From positions 930,001 through 994,000 of the forward strand of contig NZ_CP087879.1 in the NCBI RefSeq assembly GCF_021442325.1: a DNA stretch of 64,000 nt. Reading direction: 5' to 3'. This document shows positions 26,295 to 34,707 of this stretch, piece after piece. This stretch comes from Agromyces marinus (lineage in GTDB: Bacteria > Actinomycetota > Actinomycetes > Actinomycetales > Microbacteriaceae). Both the position numbers and the translations under genes were made by a program. The first letter of the stretch is position 1, and every line of letters starts with the position of its first letter. The notes beneath the pieces were generated by a model that saw only the letters and a program-made list of their open reading frames with translations, did no database searches and was not told the origin of the DNA.

Positions 26295-28129
26295 CAGTCG
26301 TCGGCCGGTGCGTCCCCACTCCGGCTCGAGCGCGTCGAGGGCGACCCCGGCTCGACGAGCCCGGCGAGCGCGGCCTGGTGGGCGAAGTCGGGAACGTCGC
26401 GGACGAGCTCGTCGAACGTCCCACGACCGATCACCTCACCGCCGCGAAGGTAGAAGATCTGGTCCGCGTGCATGACGGTCGCGAGCCGGTGCGCGACCAT
26501 CACGATCGTCATCGAACCGCGCATCTTCTTCAGCCGCTGGGTGATCGCTGCCTCGGTGGCCGTGTCGAGCGCGCTCGTGGCCTCATCCATGACCAGGACC
26601 GCGGGGTCGGCGTACAGCGCGCGCGCGATGCCGATCCGCTGGCGTTGGCCGCCGGAGAGCGACAGGCCGCGTTCGCCGACCGTCCCGTCGATGCCGTCCG
26701 GCCGCGCGTCGATCGTCTGCAGCAGCTGAGCCTGGTCGAGCGCATCGCGGACGCGCTCGCGATCGAAGTCCTCGCGCCAGGTCAGCGCGACGTTCTGCGC
26801 GACCGTGCTGTCGAACAGCGAGACCTCCTGGGGCACGTAGGCGACATGCGATCGCCATGCGGTCGTCAGCGAGGTCAACGGGATCCCGTCGACGGTGATG
26901 GTGCCCTCGGTCGGGTCGATCAGGCCGAGCAGGAGGTCGATGATGGTCGATTTTCCTGCGCCCGATGACCCGACGAAGGCGACCGTCTGTCCGAATGGAA
27001 TCTCGAGGTCGACCGACCGGACCGCGGGCTCGGCCGGGTCGGCGTACCGGAACGTCACCTGCTCGAACTTGAGCGTGCGCGGGTGCTCCGGGAGGTCGGT
27101 CTTCGGCCGGGCCAGGCGTTCCCGCCCGGCCGCCTCGGCGGCCGTGATCTCATCGATGACGCGACGTGCGTGCGGTGTGTTGTTCGTCACCGTCGTGATG
27201 ACGCTCTGGAATCGCACGAGGGACGGTGCCATCCGGAATCCGGCGAGCGAGAACAGGGCGACGGCCGTGAAGGCCTCGGCGGTGCCCCCCGTGATCCAGC
27301 CGACCGCACCGACCAGGACGAAGCCGCCGATGATCGCTGCCTCGAGGACGTACCTGGGCACCTGCGACAGGAACTGGTAGTTCGCGCGTGCCCTGGTCGT
27401 GTGGACGCGGTTCTCCCGGACGACCTCTCCGACCTCGGCGGACTTGCCGCGGAGCGTGACCTCCTTCAGCGCGCCGACCATCTCGGTGATCAGGCGCGAG
27501 CTGCGGAGGGTGTACTTCAGGTTCACGCGCCCCGCCTGCCGAGCGCGTCGGGTGATCCAGAACGAGAGCACGAGGGCGACGATGCCGAGGTAGATGAACG
27601 CGGTGAGTGCCACGACCGGTTGCACGATCGCCAGGACGACGATGACCACCACGAAGCTGAAGGCCTCGCCGATCAGCGACGCGCCCGGGAGGAGCACGCC
27701 GGCGATCGTCGCGCCGACGCTGGAGTCGACGATGCGGACGAGGTCGGTCGAGTTCTTCCGCAGCCGGACGACCCACGGTGCTTCGATGTAGGCGTTGAAG
27801 AGCCGGGAACCCGTCTCGAGTTCGAACCGCGAGAACCTGCGGGTGGCCCACCAGAGCAGGAGGACGGCGAACGCGCCCTTCAGCACCACCAGGAAGCAGA
27901 CGAGGACGATCATCGCGATGAGGCCGACGCCCTCGACCTCTCCGAAGAGGGGAAGCGTGACCGACGTCCCCGCGACGAGCGGCGTGATGACGGCCGCGAG
28001 CAGGGCGAGCGACGCGGCGTCGAGGATCGACAGCAGGGCGAGGGAGCCCGCGTACCGGACGAAGAACTTCCGTGCATCCTCGGGCAGGACCGCGAGCAGC
28101 TCGCGGTACAGGCTGGTGAGGTTCTTCAC
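26294..28129 (-). CDS. ABC exporter, fused permease-ATPase (PglK/MsbA-type)
   Basis: 611 residues. An N-terminal membrane domain with six helices (to ~330) is followed by a nucleotide-binding domain: Walker A FVGSSGAGKST, VAYVPQEVSLF (Q-loop), signature LSGGQRQRIG, Walker B AVLVMDEATSALD and switch His in VAHRLATV. It is homodimeric by design. In glycan loci this family flips lipid-linked oligosaccharides (PglK) or lipids (MsbA). GTG 28129 is chosen for the AAGGTGA four to five bases upstream. The gene begins 5 bases after the upstream glycosyltransferase stop, so it is in the same operon. Confidence 0.9.
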   Translation of the reverse strand: MKNLTSLYRELLAVLPEDARKFFVRYAGSLALLSILDAASLALLAAVITPLVAGTSVTLPLFGEVEGVGLIAMIVLVCFLVVLKGAFAVLLLWWATRRFSRFELETGSRLFNAYIEAPWVVRLRKNSTDLVRIVDSSVGATIAGVLLPGASLIGEAFSFVVVIVVLAIVQPVVALTAFIYLGIVALVLSFWITRRARQAGRVNLKYTLRSSRLITEMVGALKEVTLRGKSAEVGEVVRENRVHTTRARANYQFLSQVPRYVLEAAIIGGFVLVGAVGWITGGTAEAFTAVALFSLAGFRMAPSLVRFQSVITTVTNNTPHARRVIDEITAAEAAGRERLARPKTDLPEHPRTLKFEQVTFRYADPAEPAVRSVDLEIPFGQTVAFVGSSGAGKSTIIDLLLGLIDPTEGTITVDGIPLTSLTTAWRSHVAYVPQEVSLFDSTVAQNVALTWREDFDRERVRDALDQAQLLQTIDARPDGIDGTVGERGLSLSGGQRQRIGIARALYADPAVLVMDEATSALDTATEAAITQRLKKMRGSMTIVMVAHRLATVMHADQIFYLRGGEVIGRGTFDELVRDVPDFAHQAALAGLVEPGSPSTRSSRSGDAPADD

Positions 28130-28133
28130 AGCG

Positions 28134-29315
28134 TCACCTTTCGTCGATCCCGACGGCTCTGCGGAAGACATCGCCCTCGTGCGCGGCGTTCAGGTCCTGT
28201 GCGGCCGCCGCGGAGGCGTTCTTCATCCGGCGGATGTCGTCGGCCGTCAGATTCCGCACGCTGTCCGCGAGGTCCTCCGCGGTCCAGCCGGAGGCGATGG
28301 TCCCGTTGCCGTAGGCCTCGATCAGCTCGGCCATCATGACACTCGGTCCGATCGCCAGCGCCAGACGTCCCTGGACCGCTTCGAACAGCTTGTTCGGCAG
28401 GACGAAGCGGAGGTTCTCGGTCACGGGCGGGAAGAACATCACCTCGATGTCGTAGGCGTTGATGGACGACGCGATCTCCCGCATCGGGACCGGGGGCAGG
28501 ATCCGGACCCGGTCGCCGAGCTCGGCGGCGTACTCCTCGACACCGGCGATGACCTCGGCGGAGCCGAGGAGCATGAGCGTGAGCCTGAACCGCTCGGGGA
28601 GCAGGCCAACGGCGTCGACCATCTCTCGCAGGCCCCTGGTCCACGCCGCCGCCCCGTGATGGACGAGTTCGACCCGGTCCTCACGGACCGCGCTCGGCTC
28701 CAGGTCCTCGAGCTCCGGTGCGTTGCGGATGACCGCGAGCGGCGGGACGGCGAACTCGTCCTGGTAGAGCTCTGCGATTCCCCGCACGACGGCGGACCGA
28801 CTCGTGAACACGGGGTCAGCGATCATCGCCCGGCCCCAGGCGTAGTAGGGGTTCGCCAGGCGCCCGCCTCGTACCGACCGACGGTACTTCGGCGGGTGGT
28901 GCTCGTGCAGGTCGAGATGGACCCGCGTCGATCCGGGGAGATCGGAGAACGCGTCCGTCCGAGTCCACGGCAGCAGGTGGATGTCGTTGAACACGATGAG
29001 CCCGTACTCGCCGGAACGCACGCGGTCCTCGGCCTCCCGGGGGATCCTCGCGCGACTGAGGATCTCGAACCGTCTGCGATACGGCAGGAGGGTGTGGATG
29101 AGGCCCTTGGCCACGACCGGCCGCGCCCAGCGGGGCTCGTCGTGCATCGCGAAGTGATCGCGGATCGCTTCATCCGGGCGCTCCCCGAGGCCCAGCGTGT
29201 CGACGATCCATCCGGACTCGGCGAGCCACTGCATCTGGCGTCGAACGCGTGGATCCCGCTGCAGCGGTGACTGGGAGATGACGAGTGCGGCCGGTGGCCG
29301 GGCGCCTTCGCTCAC
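28134..29315 (-). CDS. GT-B glycosyltransferase (paralogue family)
   Basis: 393 residues. It opens with VISQSPLQRDPRVRRQMQWL, has LHLDLHEHHPPKYRR in the middle and INAYDIEVMFFPPVTENL plus LPNKLFEAVQGRLAL at the C-terminal donor side. It is clearly a relative of the 30775-31950 product (IASDSVIARDPRVLKQVRWL; LNAYDLEVIFYPPIAENL; LPNKFFEALQARVGV). GTG 29315 overlaps the preceding stop (GTGA) and has AAGGA upstream. Probably adds a sugar to the pseudaminic-acid-containing glycan; the donor is unknown. Confidence 0.82.
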   Translation of the reverse strand: MSEGARPPAALVISQSPLQRDPRVRRQMQWLAESGWIVDTLGLGERPDEAIRDHFAMHDEPRWARPVVAKGLIHTLLPYRRRFEILSRARIPREAEDRVRSGEYGLIVFNDIHLLPWTRTDAFSDLPGSTRVHLDLHEHHPPKYRRSVRGGRLANPYYAWGRAMIADPVFTSRSAVVRGIAELYQDEFAVPPLAVIRNAPELEDLEPSAVREDRVELVHHGAAAWTRGLREMVDAVGLLPERFRLTLMLLGSAEVIAGVEEYAAELGDRVRILPPVPMREIASSINAYDIEVMFFPPVTENLRFVLPNKLFEAVQGRLALAIGPSVMMAELIEAYGNGTIASGWTAEDLADSVRNLTADDIRRMKNASAAAAQDLNAAHEGDVFRRAVGIDER

Positions 29316-30778
29316 GAGGTCCTTCCTTGGCGTCGTGCCTGTTGACGGCCGGAGAACGCGACGAGGTTCTCCGCCGCGCCGGGCTTCCAGATGTCTTCGA
29401 GCGGGGTGCCGCCCGCGGGGACGGCCCGATCCGCCCCGGCGAACCGCTCGGCTGCACGCACGACGGATCCTCCGTCGCCGATTCGCTCGCCGAACAGCCG
29501 ATCCTCGATGTACAGGTCGGCGAGCGGGGAGTCGATCGCGGCGACCTGGCACCCGAACGCGAGGGCTTCGTAGAGCACTGTGCTCGCGAATCCGACGACC
29601 GCTCGCACGCGCCCGAGTGATGCGTAGACGTCGCGGTCCCGGTCCAGGATCACGCGGTCTTCGGCGAGGAGCTCGGAGTAGAGGTCGGCCACGGTCGCCA
29701 GCTCGCTGGGGTGCGGCCGGAACAGGACGTTCCAGCCCTCCGGGAGCGCGTCGCGGAGCCGCCGCACGATCTCCGTCAGCTGCTCACGCTCGTAGACGCT
29801 CGACGCGACGAGCACGAGGTTCTCGCGCGCCGAGACCGGTTCGGCTTCGGACGACCGAGCATCGAGGTGCGGCTTCCCGATCGCGACCGTGGCGCCGGGG
29901 AACCGGACCGCTTCGGACCAGAACTCCCCGAACGTCAGCAGGGTGTCCGGGAGGCCTGCGTTCAGCTCGGGCGAGCGCATCGCCGCGCCGAAGTTGTATG
30001 CGGCGTGGCAGGGACCGATCCAGCCGTGCTGCAGCTCAGCGACGCCGATGCCGCGTCGATGCGCGATCGAGATCATGCTCGCACGGTCGCCGTACGCTGC
30101 GGTCTGCATGTAGATCGTGGAGGGCTGGACGCGATCGAGTACGCGGGCGAACTCGGCGTCGAGGTGGCGGATGCGTGCGCTCCGGTACACCAGCTGATCG
30201 ATGGAGGTCCGGACGCGGTCCGGCTCGAGGCCGAAGTGCGCGAAGTGTCGGTAGACCTCTTCGGCCCATGCGGCGACCCGGGCCCGGTCGCTGCCGCCCA
30301 GCGGCTCGAGGCGGGTGCGCGTCTCGACCCTGCTGAGCGCATCGGCGAACGTGAACGTCGACGGGAATGCGGGGCGGGCGGCCCTGGCGGTGAAGGCGTC
30401 GAAGGGGAGATCCTGCAGGATCATCGCCTCGCTCTCGAGGGCCTCTGCGAATCCGTCCGCGAGCCAGTTCGACGTGCCGGCCGGTGTCGCATACGAGGTG
30501 CCCCCGTGGACGACGAACATCGCGGACCTTCGCGGAGCGCGCCCGGCGGAGCGGGGGTTCGGCAGGCTGCGGCGGGCGATCCGTCCGAGTGCGGCGATCT
30601 TCGAATCCCGTCGCCGTACGGCGACGGTGTTGAGCTCGGCTTCGGCGATGACGCGCGAGAGCGGGATGCGCAGCAGCGGCCAGAGCGGCACGTCACCGCC
30701 CGGGATCGTGTCGAACAGGATCGCTGGAGAGTCGTCCTCGAACGCGACGATCGCCTCGGTGCCCTCGGAGGAGATCAC
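29312..30778 (-). CDS. GT-B-like capsule-type transferase, candidate nonulosonic acid transferase
   Basis: 488 residues. The N-terminal half has VVHGGTSYATPAGTSNWLADGF and GVAELQHGWIGPCHAAYNFG. The C-terminal half has LVASSVYEREQLTEIVRRL, LFRPHPSELATVADLY and VRAVVGFASTVLYEALAFGCQVAAIDS. The R-P-H-P plus S-T-x-x-Y-E-A-x-x-x-G pattern occurs in sialyl/polysialyl, Kdo and CDP-glycerol transferases of the GT-B type. Because the CMP-pseudaminic acid genes follow within 5 kb, it is my best candidate for the pseudaminyl transferase. GTG 30778 overlaps the upstream stop (GTGA). Confidence 0.7.
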   Translation of the reverse strand: MISSEGTEAIVAFEDDSPAILFDTIPGGDVPLWPLLRIPLSRVIAEAELNTVAVRRRDSKIAALGRIARRSLPNPRSAGRAPRRSAMFVVHGGTSYATPAGTSNWLADGFAEALESEAMILQDLPFDAFTARAARPAFPSTFTFADALSRVETRTRLEPLGGSDRARVAAWAEEVYRHFAHFGLEPDRVRTSIDQLVYRSARIRHLDAEFARVLDRVQPSTIYMQTAAYGDRASMISIAHRRGIGVAELQHGWIGPCHAAYNFGAAMRSPELNAGLPDTLLTFGEFWSEAVRFPGATVAIGKPHLDARSSEAEPVSARENLVLVASSVYEREQLTEIVRRLRDALPEGWNVLFRPHPSELATVADLYSELLAEDRVILDRDRDVYASLGRVRAVVGFASTVLYEALAFGCQVAAIDSPLADLYIEDRLFGERIGDGGSVVRAAERFAGADRAVPAGGTPLEDIWKPGAAENLVAFSGRQQARRQGRTS

Positions 30779-31950
30779 GCGCGCGAATCCGATTCCGCCG
30801 ACGATGCGCCGACCGCCTCGAGGAACCGCGAGCCCTCGTGCTCGGCGGACAGCTCGCGGGCCGCGGCATCCGTGGCCGCCTTGATCTCCCGGACGCGGTC
30901 GGCGTCCATGGCGTTGATCCCGCGCGCCAGGTCCGCGGCGGTCCAGCCGGTCACGACCTCGCCGTTTCCGTGCGCCCTGACGAGCGAGACCATGTCGGGA
31001 CTGTCTCCGACGATGACACCGACCCGCGCCTGAAGCGCCTCGAAGAACTTGTTCGGCAGCGCGAACCGGAGATTCTCCGCGATCGGCGGGTAGAAGATCA
31101 CCTCGAGGTCGTACGCGTTGAGGACCTCGGGCAGTTGCTCCATGGGGACGGGGTCGCGGAAGCCCACGCGTGAACCCAGCGGCGCGGCCTTGCCCTTCAG
31201 CGCCTTGATGGTCTCGGCCGGACCGATGAGCATGAGCTCCAGCGTGAACCGGGATTCGACTTCGTGCATCGCGTCGATGAGGAGGTCGAGTCCGCGCGCG
31301 CGGGCCGCGACGCCGTGGTAGATGAGCTTGATCCGACCCGGATCGACCGGCGACGGCGTCCCCTCGGCGAACGCGACCGTGTTGCGGATGACGGTCGGTG
31401 CCTCGACATCGGCGTACTCGGAGTACAGGCCGGCGATCCCCGGCGACACCACCGTGCGCGAACCGATCCTCGAGTCGCCGACGAAGCTCGCGAGCCACAG
31501 CCGGAACCGCTTGAACAGCAGCGAATGGATGGCGCCGGTGTTCTGGCTCGGGGCGAACTCGTGCAGGTCGACGTGGAGGCGGCCGCCGGGCGCGAGCAGG
31601 TCGTCGAGGTGCTCGAGGCACCACGGCAGCATCTCGACCTCGTTGCAGATCACCAGGTCGTAGCGTTCGGCGCCCGGCTCGGTCATCGCGGGGGGCACCG
31701 TGCCGCCGATCAGCGCCGAGTACCGGGCGCGGTTCGGGAGGAACGCGTAGCAGGCGACCCGGACCGGGAAGGATCGTCGGGGCATCTCGAAGTGCGCACC
31801 GGCCTGGGCGTCCCATCCGCCGCCCCGCCCGAGCGTGTCGACGCTCCAGCCGGCCTCGGCGAGCCACCGCACCTGCTTCAGTACGCGCGGGTCGCGGGCG
31901 ATGACGGAATCGGACGCGATCAGGACGCGGTTCGGGTGGGCTTGTGACAC
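30775..31950 (-). CDS. GT-B glycosyltransferase (paralogue family)
   Basis: 391 residues. NRVLIASDSVIARDPRV at the N-terminus, LHVDLHEFAPSQNTG, IYHGVAARARGLDLLIDAM, LNAYDLEVIFYPPIAENL and LPNKFFEALQARVGV. Closest in the window to the 28134-29315 product and a more distant relative of 14466-15614. It is the first gene of a four-gene minus-strand operon (two GT-B enzymes, the capsule-type transferase, the ABC exporter) whose cistrons overlap by GTGA or lie 5 bases apart. The start GTG is leaderless-like. Confidence 0.82.
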   Translation of the reverse strand: MSQAHPNRVLIASDSVIARDPRVLKQVRWLAEAGWSVDTLGRGGGWDAQAGAHFEMPRRSFPVRVACYAFLPNRARYSALIGGTVPPAMTEPGAERYDLVICNEVEMLPWCLEHLDDLLAPGGRLHVDLHEFAPSQNTGAIHSLLFKRFRLWLASFVGDSRIGSRTVVSPGIAGLYSEYADVEAPTVIRNTVAFAEGTPSPVDPGRIKLIYHGVAARARGLDLLIDAMHEVESRFTLELMLIGPAETIKALKGKAAPLGSRVGFRDPVPMEQLPEVLNAYDLEVIFYPPIAENLRFALPNKFFEALQARVGVIVGDSPDMVSLVRAHGNGEVVTGWTAADLARGINAMDADRVREIKAATDAAARELSAEHEGSRFLEAVGASSAESDSRA

Positions 31951-31962
31951 TGCAATAATCTA
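31950..31962 (-). promoter_or_regulatory. Leaderless-type promoter of the glycosyltransferase-exporter operon
   Basis: Reading the minus strand, TAGATT (31962-31957) ends 6 bases before GTG 31950. A CCCC-gttc-GGGG dyad lies just upstream of it. Confidence 0.45.
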
Positions 31963-32048
31963 CCAACCCCGAACGGGGGCTTCGCTCGCCCCGACGTATG
32001 CCGCTCGGCTCCTGGCGGTGCCGGGCCCCTGCCCCGAGGAGGGCCGAC

Positions 32049-32525
32049 GTGACACAGCCACGGATCATCGTGCGACCGGCGGCGCCGGACGATTCGGAGG
32101 CGCTGCTCGGCTGGCGCAACGATCCCACGACACGCGCGGTGTCGCTCGACCGCGGGATCGTCGACCGGGCCGATCACGACCGCTGGTACGCCGCGGCGTT
32201 GGCGTCCACGAGCCGGCACATCCTCATCGCCGTCGTGCGGGAGGCGGGCTCGGAACTCCGGGTCGGCATGGTCCGATTCGACCGGTCCGAGGACGGCTCG
32301 CACGAGGTGAGCATCAACCTCGCGCCAGAGGCGAGGGGGAAGGGAATGTCCGGGGCGATCCTCGGTGCCGCGATCGAGGCGCTGCGCGAGGAGGCCGGCG
32401 CAGTGCTCCTCCGTGCGACGATCCGCGATGAGAACGAGCCCAGCATCCGCCTGTTCGCCGCGGCCGGGTTCCGGCTCGACGAGTCGTCCGACGGAGTCGG
32501 GCGCTACTCGCTCGCGCTCGACTGA
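32049..32525 (+). CDS. pseH: GNAT N-acetyltransferase, PseH candidate
   Basis: 158 residues. GNAT fold: RPAAPDDSEALLGWRND at the start, acetyl-CoA loop LAPEARGKGMSGAILGAAI (~98-115, pattern R/Q-x-x-G-x-G/A) and NEPSIRLFAAAGF near the end. In the pseudaminic acid pathway PseH acetylates the 4-amino group of UDP-4-amino-4,6-dideoxy-AltNAc. The W-R-N-D motif early in the protein is typical of sugar N-acetyltransferases of this kind. GTG 32049 has GAGGAGGG upstream. The 3' end overlaps convergent pseI by 22 bases. Confidence 0.8.
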   Translation: MTQPRIIVRPAAPDDSEALLGWRNDPTTRAVSLDRGIVDRADHDRWYAAALASTSRHILIAVVREAGSELRVGMVRFDRSEDGSHEVSINLAPEARGKGMSGAILGAAIEALREEAGAVLLRATIRDENEPSIRLFAAAGFRLDESSDGVGRYSLALD

Positions 32526-33562
32526 TCCGCGGGGGCGACCAGGTCCCAGTTCACCGGAGTTCCGGTCGCGGCGTCGCGTGCCGCGGTGCGTCCGAGCACG
32601 CGGTCGATCTCCGCCGGGGGCAGCCCGCCGGACGGGCGCACCGAGCGCACGTTCTCCGGGGTGAACCGTTCGCCCGCCCGAACATCGGCGGCGATGTACA
32701 GCGACGGCCTGAGCCTGAGCGACTCCGACTCGGCCGAGGTCGCCCAGGCATCCGCCGACCCGAGGGCGCGAGCTGCCGCGTCGCATTCCGCGACCAGCTG
32801 CGCCAGCTCGGACGGTTCGAGCGAGAACGCCGCGTCGACGCCGCCGTCGCCCCGGGACAGCGTGACGTGCTTCTCGATCACCGTCGCGCCGAGCGCGGTC
32901 GCGGCGACGGAGACGCCGATGCCGAGTGTGTGGTCGGACAGGCCGACCTTGGCGCCCCACATCCGCTGCATCGCGGGCATGCGCAGGAGGTTCGCGTCGT
33001 CAGGTTCCGCGGGGTAGGAGCTCGTGCAGGCGAGCAGGGTGAGGTCGGTGCACCCGCCAGACCGTGCGGCGGTCACCGCGGCATCGACTTCGCCGATCGA
33101 CGCGGTGCCCACGGAGACGATCATCGGCTTGCCCGTACGGGCGACCTGCGCGATGAGCGGGAGGTCGACGATCTCGAGCGACGCGATCTTGTAGAGCGGC
33201 ACGTCGAGCGACTCGAGGAACTCGACCGACGTCTCGTCGAACGGGGTGCTGAACGCGACCAGCCCGAGGTCGCGTGCGAGTTCGAAGATCGGCTCGTGCC
33301 ATTCCCACGGCGTGTGCGCCTCGCGGTAGAGGTCGTACAGCGTTCGCGACGACCAGAGATCGTGGCCTTCGCTGATCCGGAACGCCGGAGCATCCACGTC
33401 GAGCGTGATCGTGTCGGGCGTGTACGTCTGGATCTTGACCGCGCTGGCGCCGGTGTCGGCGACGGCGCGCACGATGTCGAGGGCACGGGGAAGGGAGCCG
33501 TTGTGGTTCCCGGAGATCTCCGCGACGATCAACGGTCCGGCGGGCGTCGTCGGTGCGGGCAT
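32504..33562 (-). CDS. pseI: Pseudaminic acid synthase
   Basis: 352 residues. Condenses 2,4-diacetamido-2,4,6-trideoxy-L-altrose with phosphoenolpyruvate. The NeuB-type TIM barrel starts with VAEISGNHNGSLPRALDIV, then KIQTYTPDTITLD, which is the PseI rather than NeuB version, STPFDETSVEFLESL, YKIASLEIVDLPLI, LLACTSSYPAEPDDANL and GLSDHTLGIGVSVAA. A C-terminal SAF antifreeze-like domain follows (~290-352; SLYIAADVRAGERFTPENV). ATG 33562 has GAGGAAGGA upstream. Followed by pseC and pseB on the same strand. Confidence 0.92.
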   Translation of the reverse strand: MPAPTTPAGPLIVAEISGNHNGSLPRALDIVRAVADTGASAVKIQTYTPDTITLDVDAPAFRISEGHDLWSSRTLYDLYREAHTPWEWHEPIFELARDLGLVAFSTPFDETSVEFLESLDVPLYKIASLEIVDLPLIAQVARTGKPMIVSVGTASIGEVDAAVTAARSGGCTDLTLLACTSSYPAEPDDANLLRMPAMQRMWGAKVGLSDHTLGIGVSVAATALGATVIEKHVTLSRGDGGVDAAFSLEPSELAQLVAECDAAARALGSADAWATSAESESLRLRPSLYIAADVRAGERFTPENVRSVRPSGGLPPAEIDRVLGRTAARDAATGTPVNWDLVAPADQSSASE

Positions 33563-33579
33563 GGGGTTTCCTTCCTCGA

Positions 33580-34707
33580 TCACGAGAGGATCTCGCGGAG
33601 CGCGTCGATGACCCGCGACTGGTCGTCGTCGGTGAGATCGGCGAACATCGGCAGCGACAGTTCCTCCGCGTAGAACCGCTCCGCGACCGGGCACATTCCC
33701 CGCCGATAACCGAGGTCCTCGAACACGGGGTGCCAGTAGACCGGGATGTAGTTGACCTGGACGAGGATGCCGCGCTCGCGCATCGCGGTGTACACCTCGC
33801 GCCTGCGACCGTCGAGCACGCGCAGGGCGAACAGGTGCCAGGTCGGGTCGATCCCGTCGACCCGGGCGGGCAGCCGGATCCCGTCGAGGTCGGAGAGTTC
33901 GCGGACGTACCGGTCGAAGATCGCCGCGCGGCGCGCCTTGAACCGCTCCAGCCGGGTGAGCTGGCTGCTTCCGAGCGCGGCCAGGACGTCGGGGAGGCGG
34001 TAGTTCAGGCCGAACTCGTGGACCTCCTGGTGCCAGCCGCCTTCGTCGGGGTGACGCTGCAGGTCGCGGTCCCGGACCAGGCCGTGCAGCTTGAAACGAC
34101 GCACGCGCTCGAGGAGCGCCGGATCCGTCGAGACGACCGCCCCGCCCTCGGCGGTGGTGAGGTTCTTCGTCGGGAAGAAGGAGAAGGTCGTGAGGTCGGC
34201 GATGCTGCCGACGGGACGGGACCGCGAGACGGAGCCGATCGAGTGCGCCGCGTCTTCGAGCAGGAGCGCGCCCGCGCCGTGCGCGATCGGCAGGAGCGCG
34301 TCCAGGTCGGCCGGCTGACCGGCGTAGTCCACGGCTGCCACGACCCGCGTGCTCGGCGTGATCGCGCTCGCGACCGAGTCGGGGTCGATGTTCGCGGTCG
34401 CGTCCTCGACGTCGGCGAACACGATCTCCGCGCCGAGTTGCGCCGCGGTCGCCGCGGTGGCGACGAACGTCATCGGGGTGGTCACCACGATGTCGCCGCG
34501 GCCGACGCCCGCTGCGGCGTACGCGGCGTGAAGTGCTGCGGTGCCCGACGACACCGCGACCGCGCCGGGGGTTCCGGCGCGCTCGGCGATGTCCGCCTCG
34601 AACCGATCGGAGGCCGGTCCCATCGTGAGCCAGTCGCTCCGGAGCGCGGCGACGACGGCTGCCACGTCATCCTCGTTGATGGACTGGCGGCCGTACGGGA
34701 TCGTCAT
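33580..34707 (-). CDS. pseC: UDP-4-amino-4,6-dideoxy-N-acetyl-beta-L-altrosamine transaminase
   Basis: 375 residues. PLP aminotransferase of the DegT/DnrJ family. The N-terminal IPYGRQSINEDDVAAVV and SDWLTMGP are the PseC opening. Then VSSGTAALHAAYAAAGVGRGD, TTPMTFVATAAT, LEDAAHSIGS and the PLP Lys in FSFFPTKNLTTAEGG. The later VNYIPVYWHPVF is also PseC-specific. It uses the 4-keto sugar made by PseB. The ATG shares its A with the pseB stop (TGATG). Confidence 0.93.
   Translation of the reverse strand: MTIPYGRQSINEDDVAAVVAALRSDWLTMGPASDRFEADIAERAGTPGAVAVSSGTAALHAAYAAAGVGRGDIVVTTPMTFVATAATAAQLGAEIVFADVEDATANIDPDSVASAITPSTRVVAAVDYAGQPADLDALLPIAHGAGALLLEDAAHSIGSVSRSRPVGSIADLTTFSFFPTKNLTTAEGGAVVSTDPALLERVRRFKLHGLVRDRDLQRHPDEGGWHQEVHEFGLNYRLPDVLAALGSSQLTRLERFKARRAAIFDRYVRELSDLDGIRLPARVDGIDPTWHLFALRVLDGRRREVYTAMRERGILVQVNYIPVYWHPVFEDLGYRRGMCPVAERFYAEELSLPMFADLTDDDQSRVIDALREILS

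Noticed and set aside
30779-32128. N-terminal extension of the capsule-type transferase frame
   Set aside because: It lies entirely over the 30775-31950 gene in another frame; the GTGA overlap marks the true start.
32504-33562. Sialic acid synthase NeuB or legionaminic acid synthase
   Set aside because: KIQTYTPDTITLD and the presence of PseB, PseC and PseG favour PseI; no NeuA, NeuC or Leg-type enzymes are seen.
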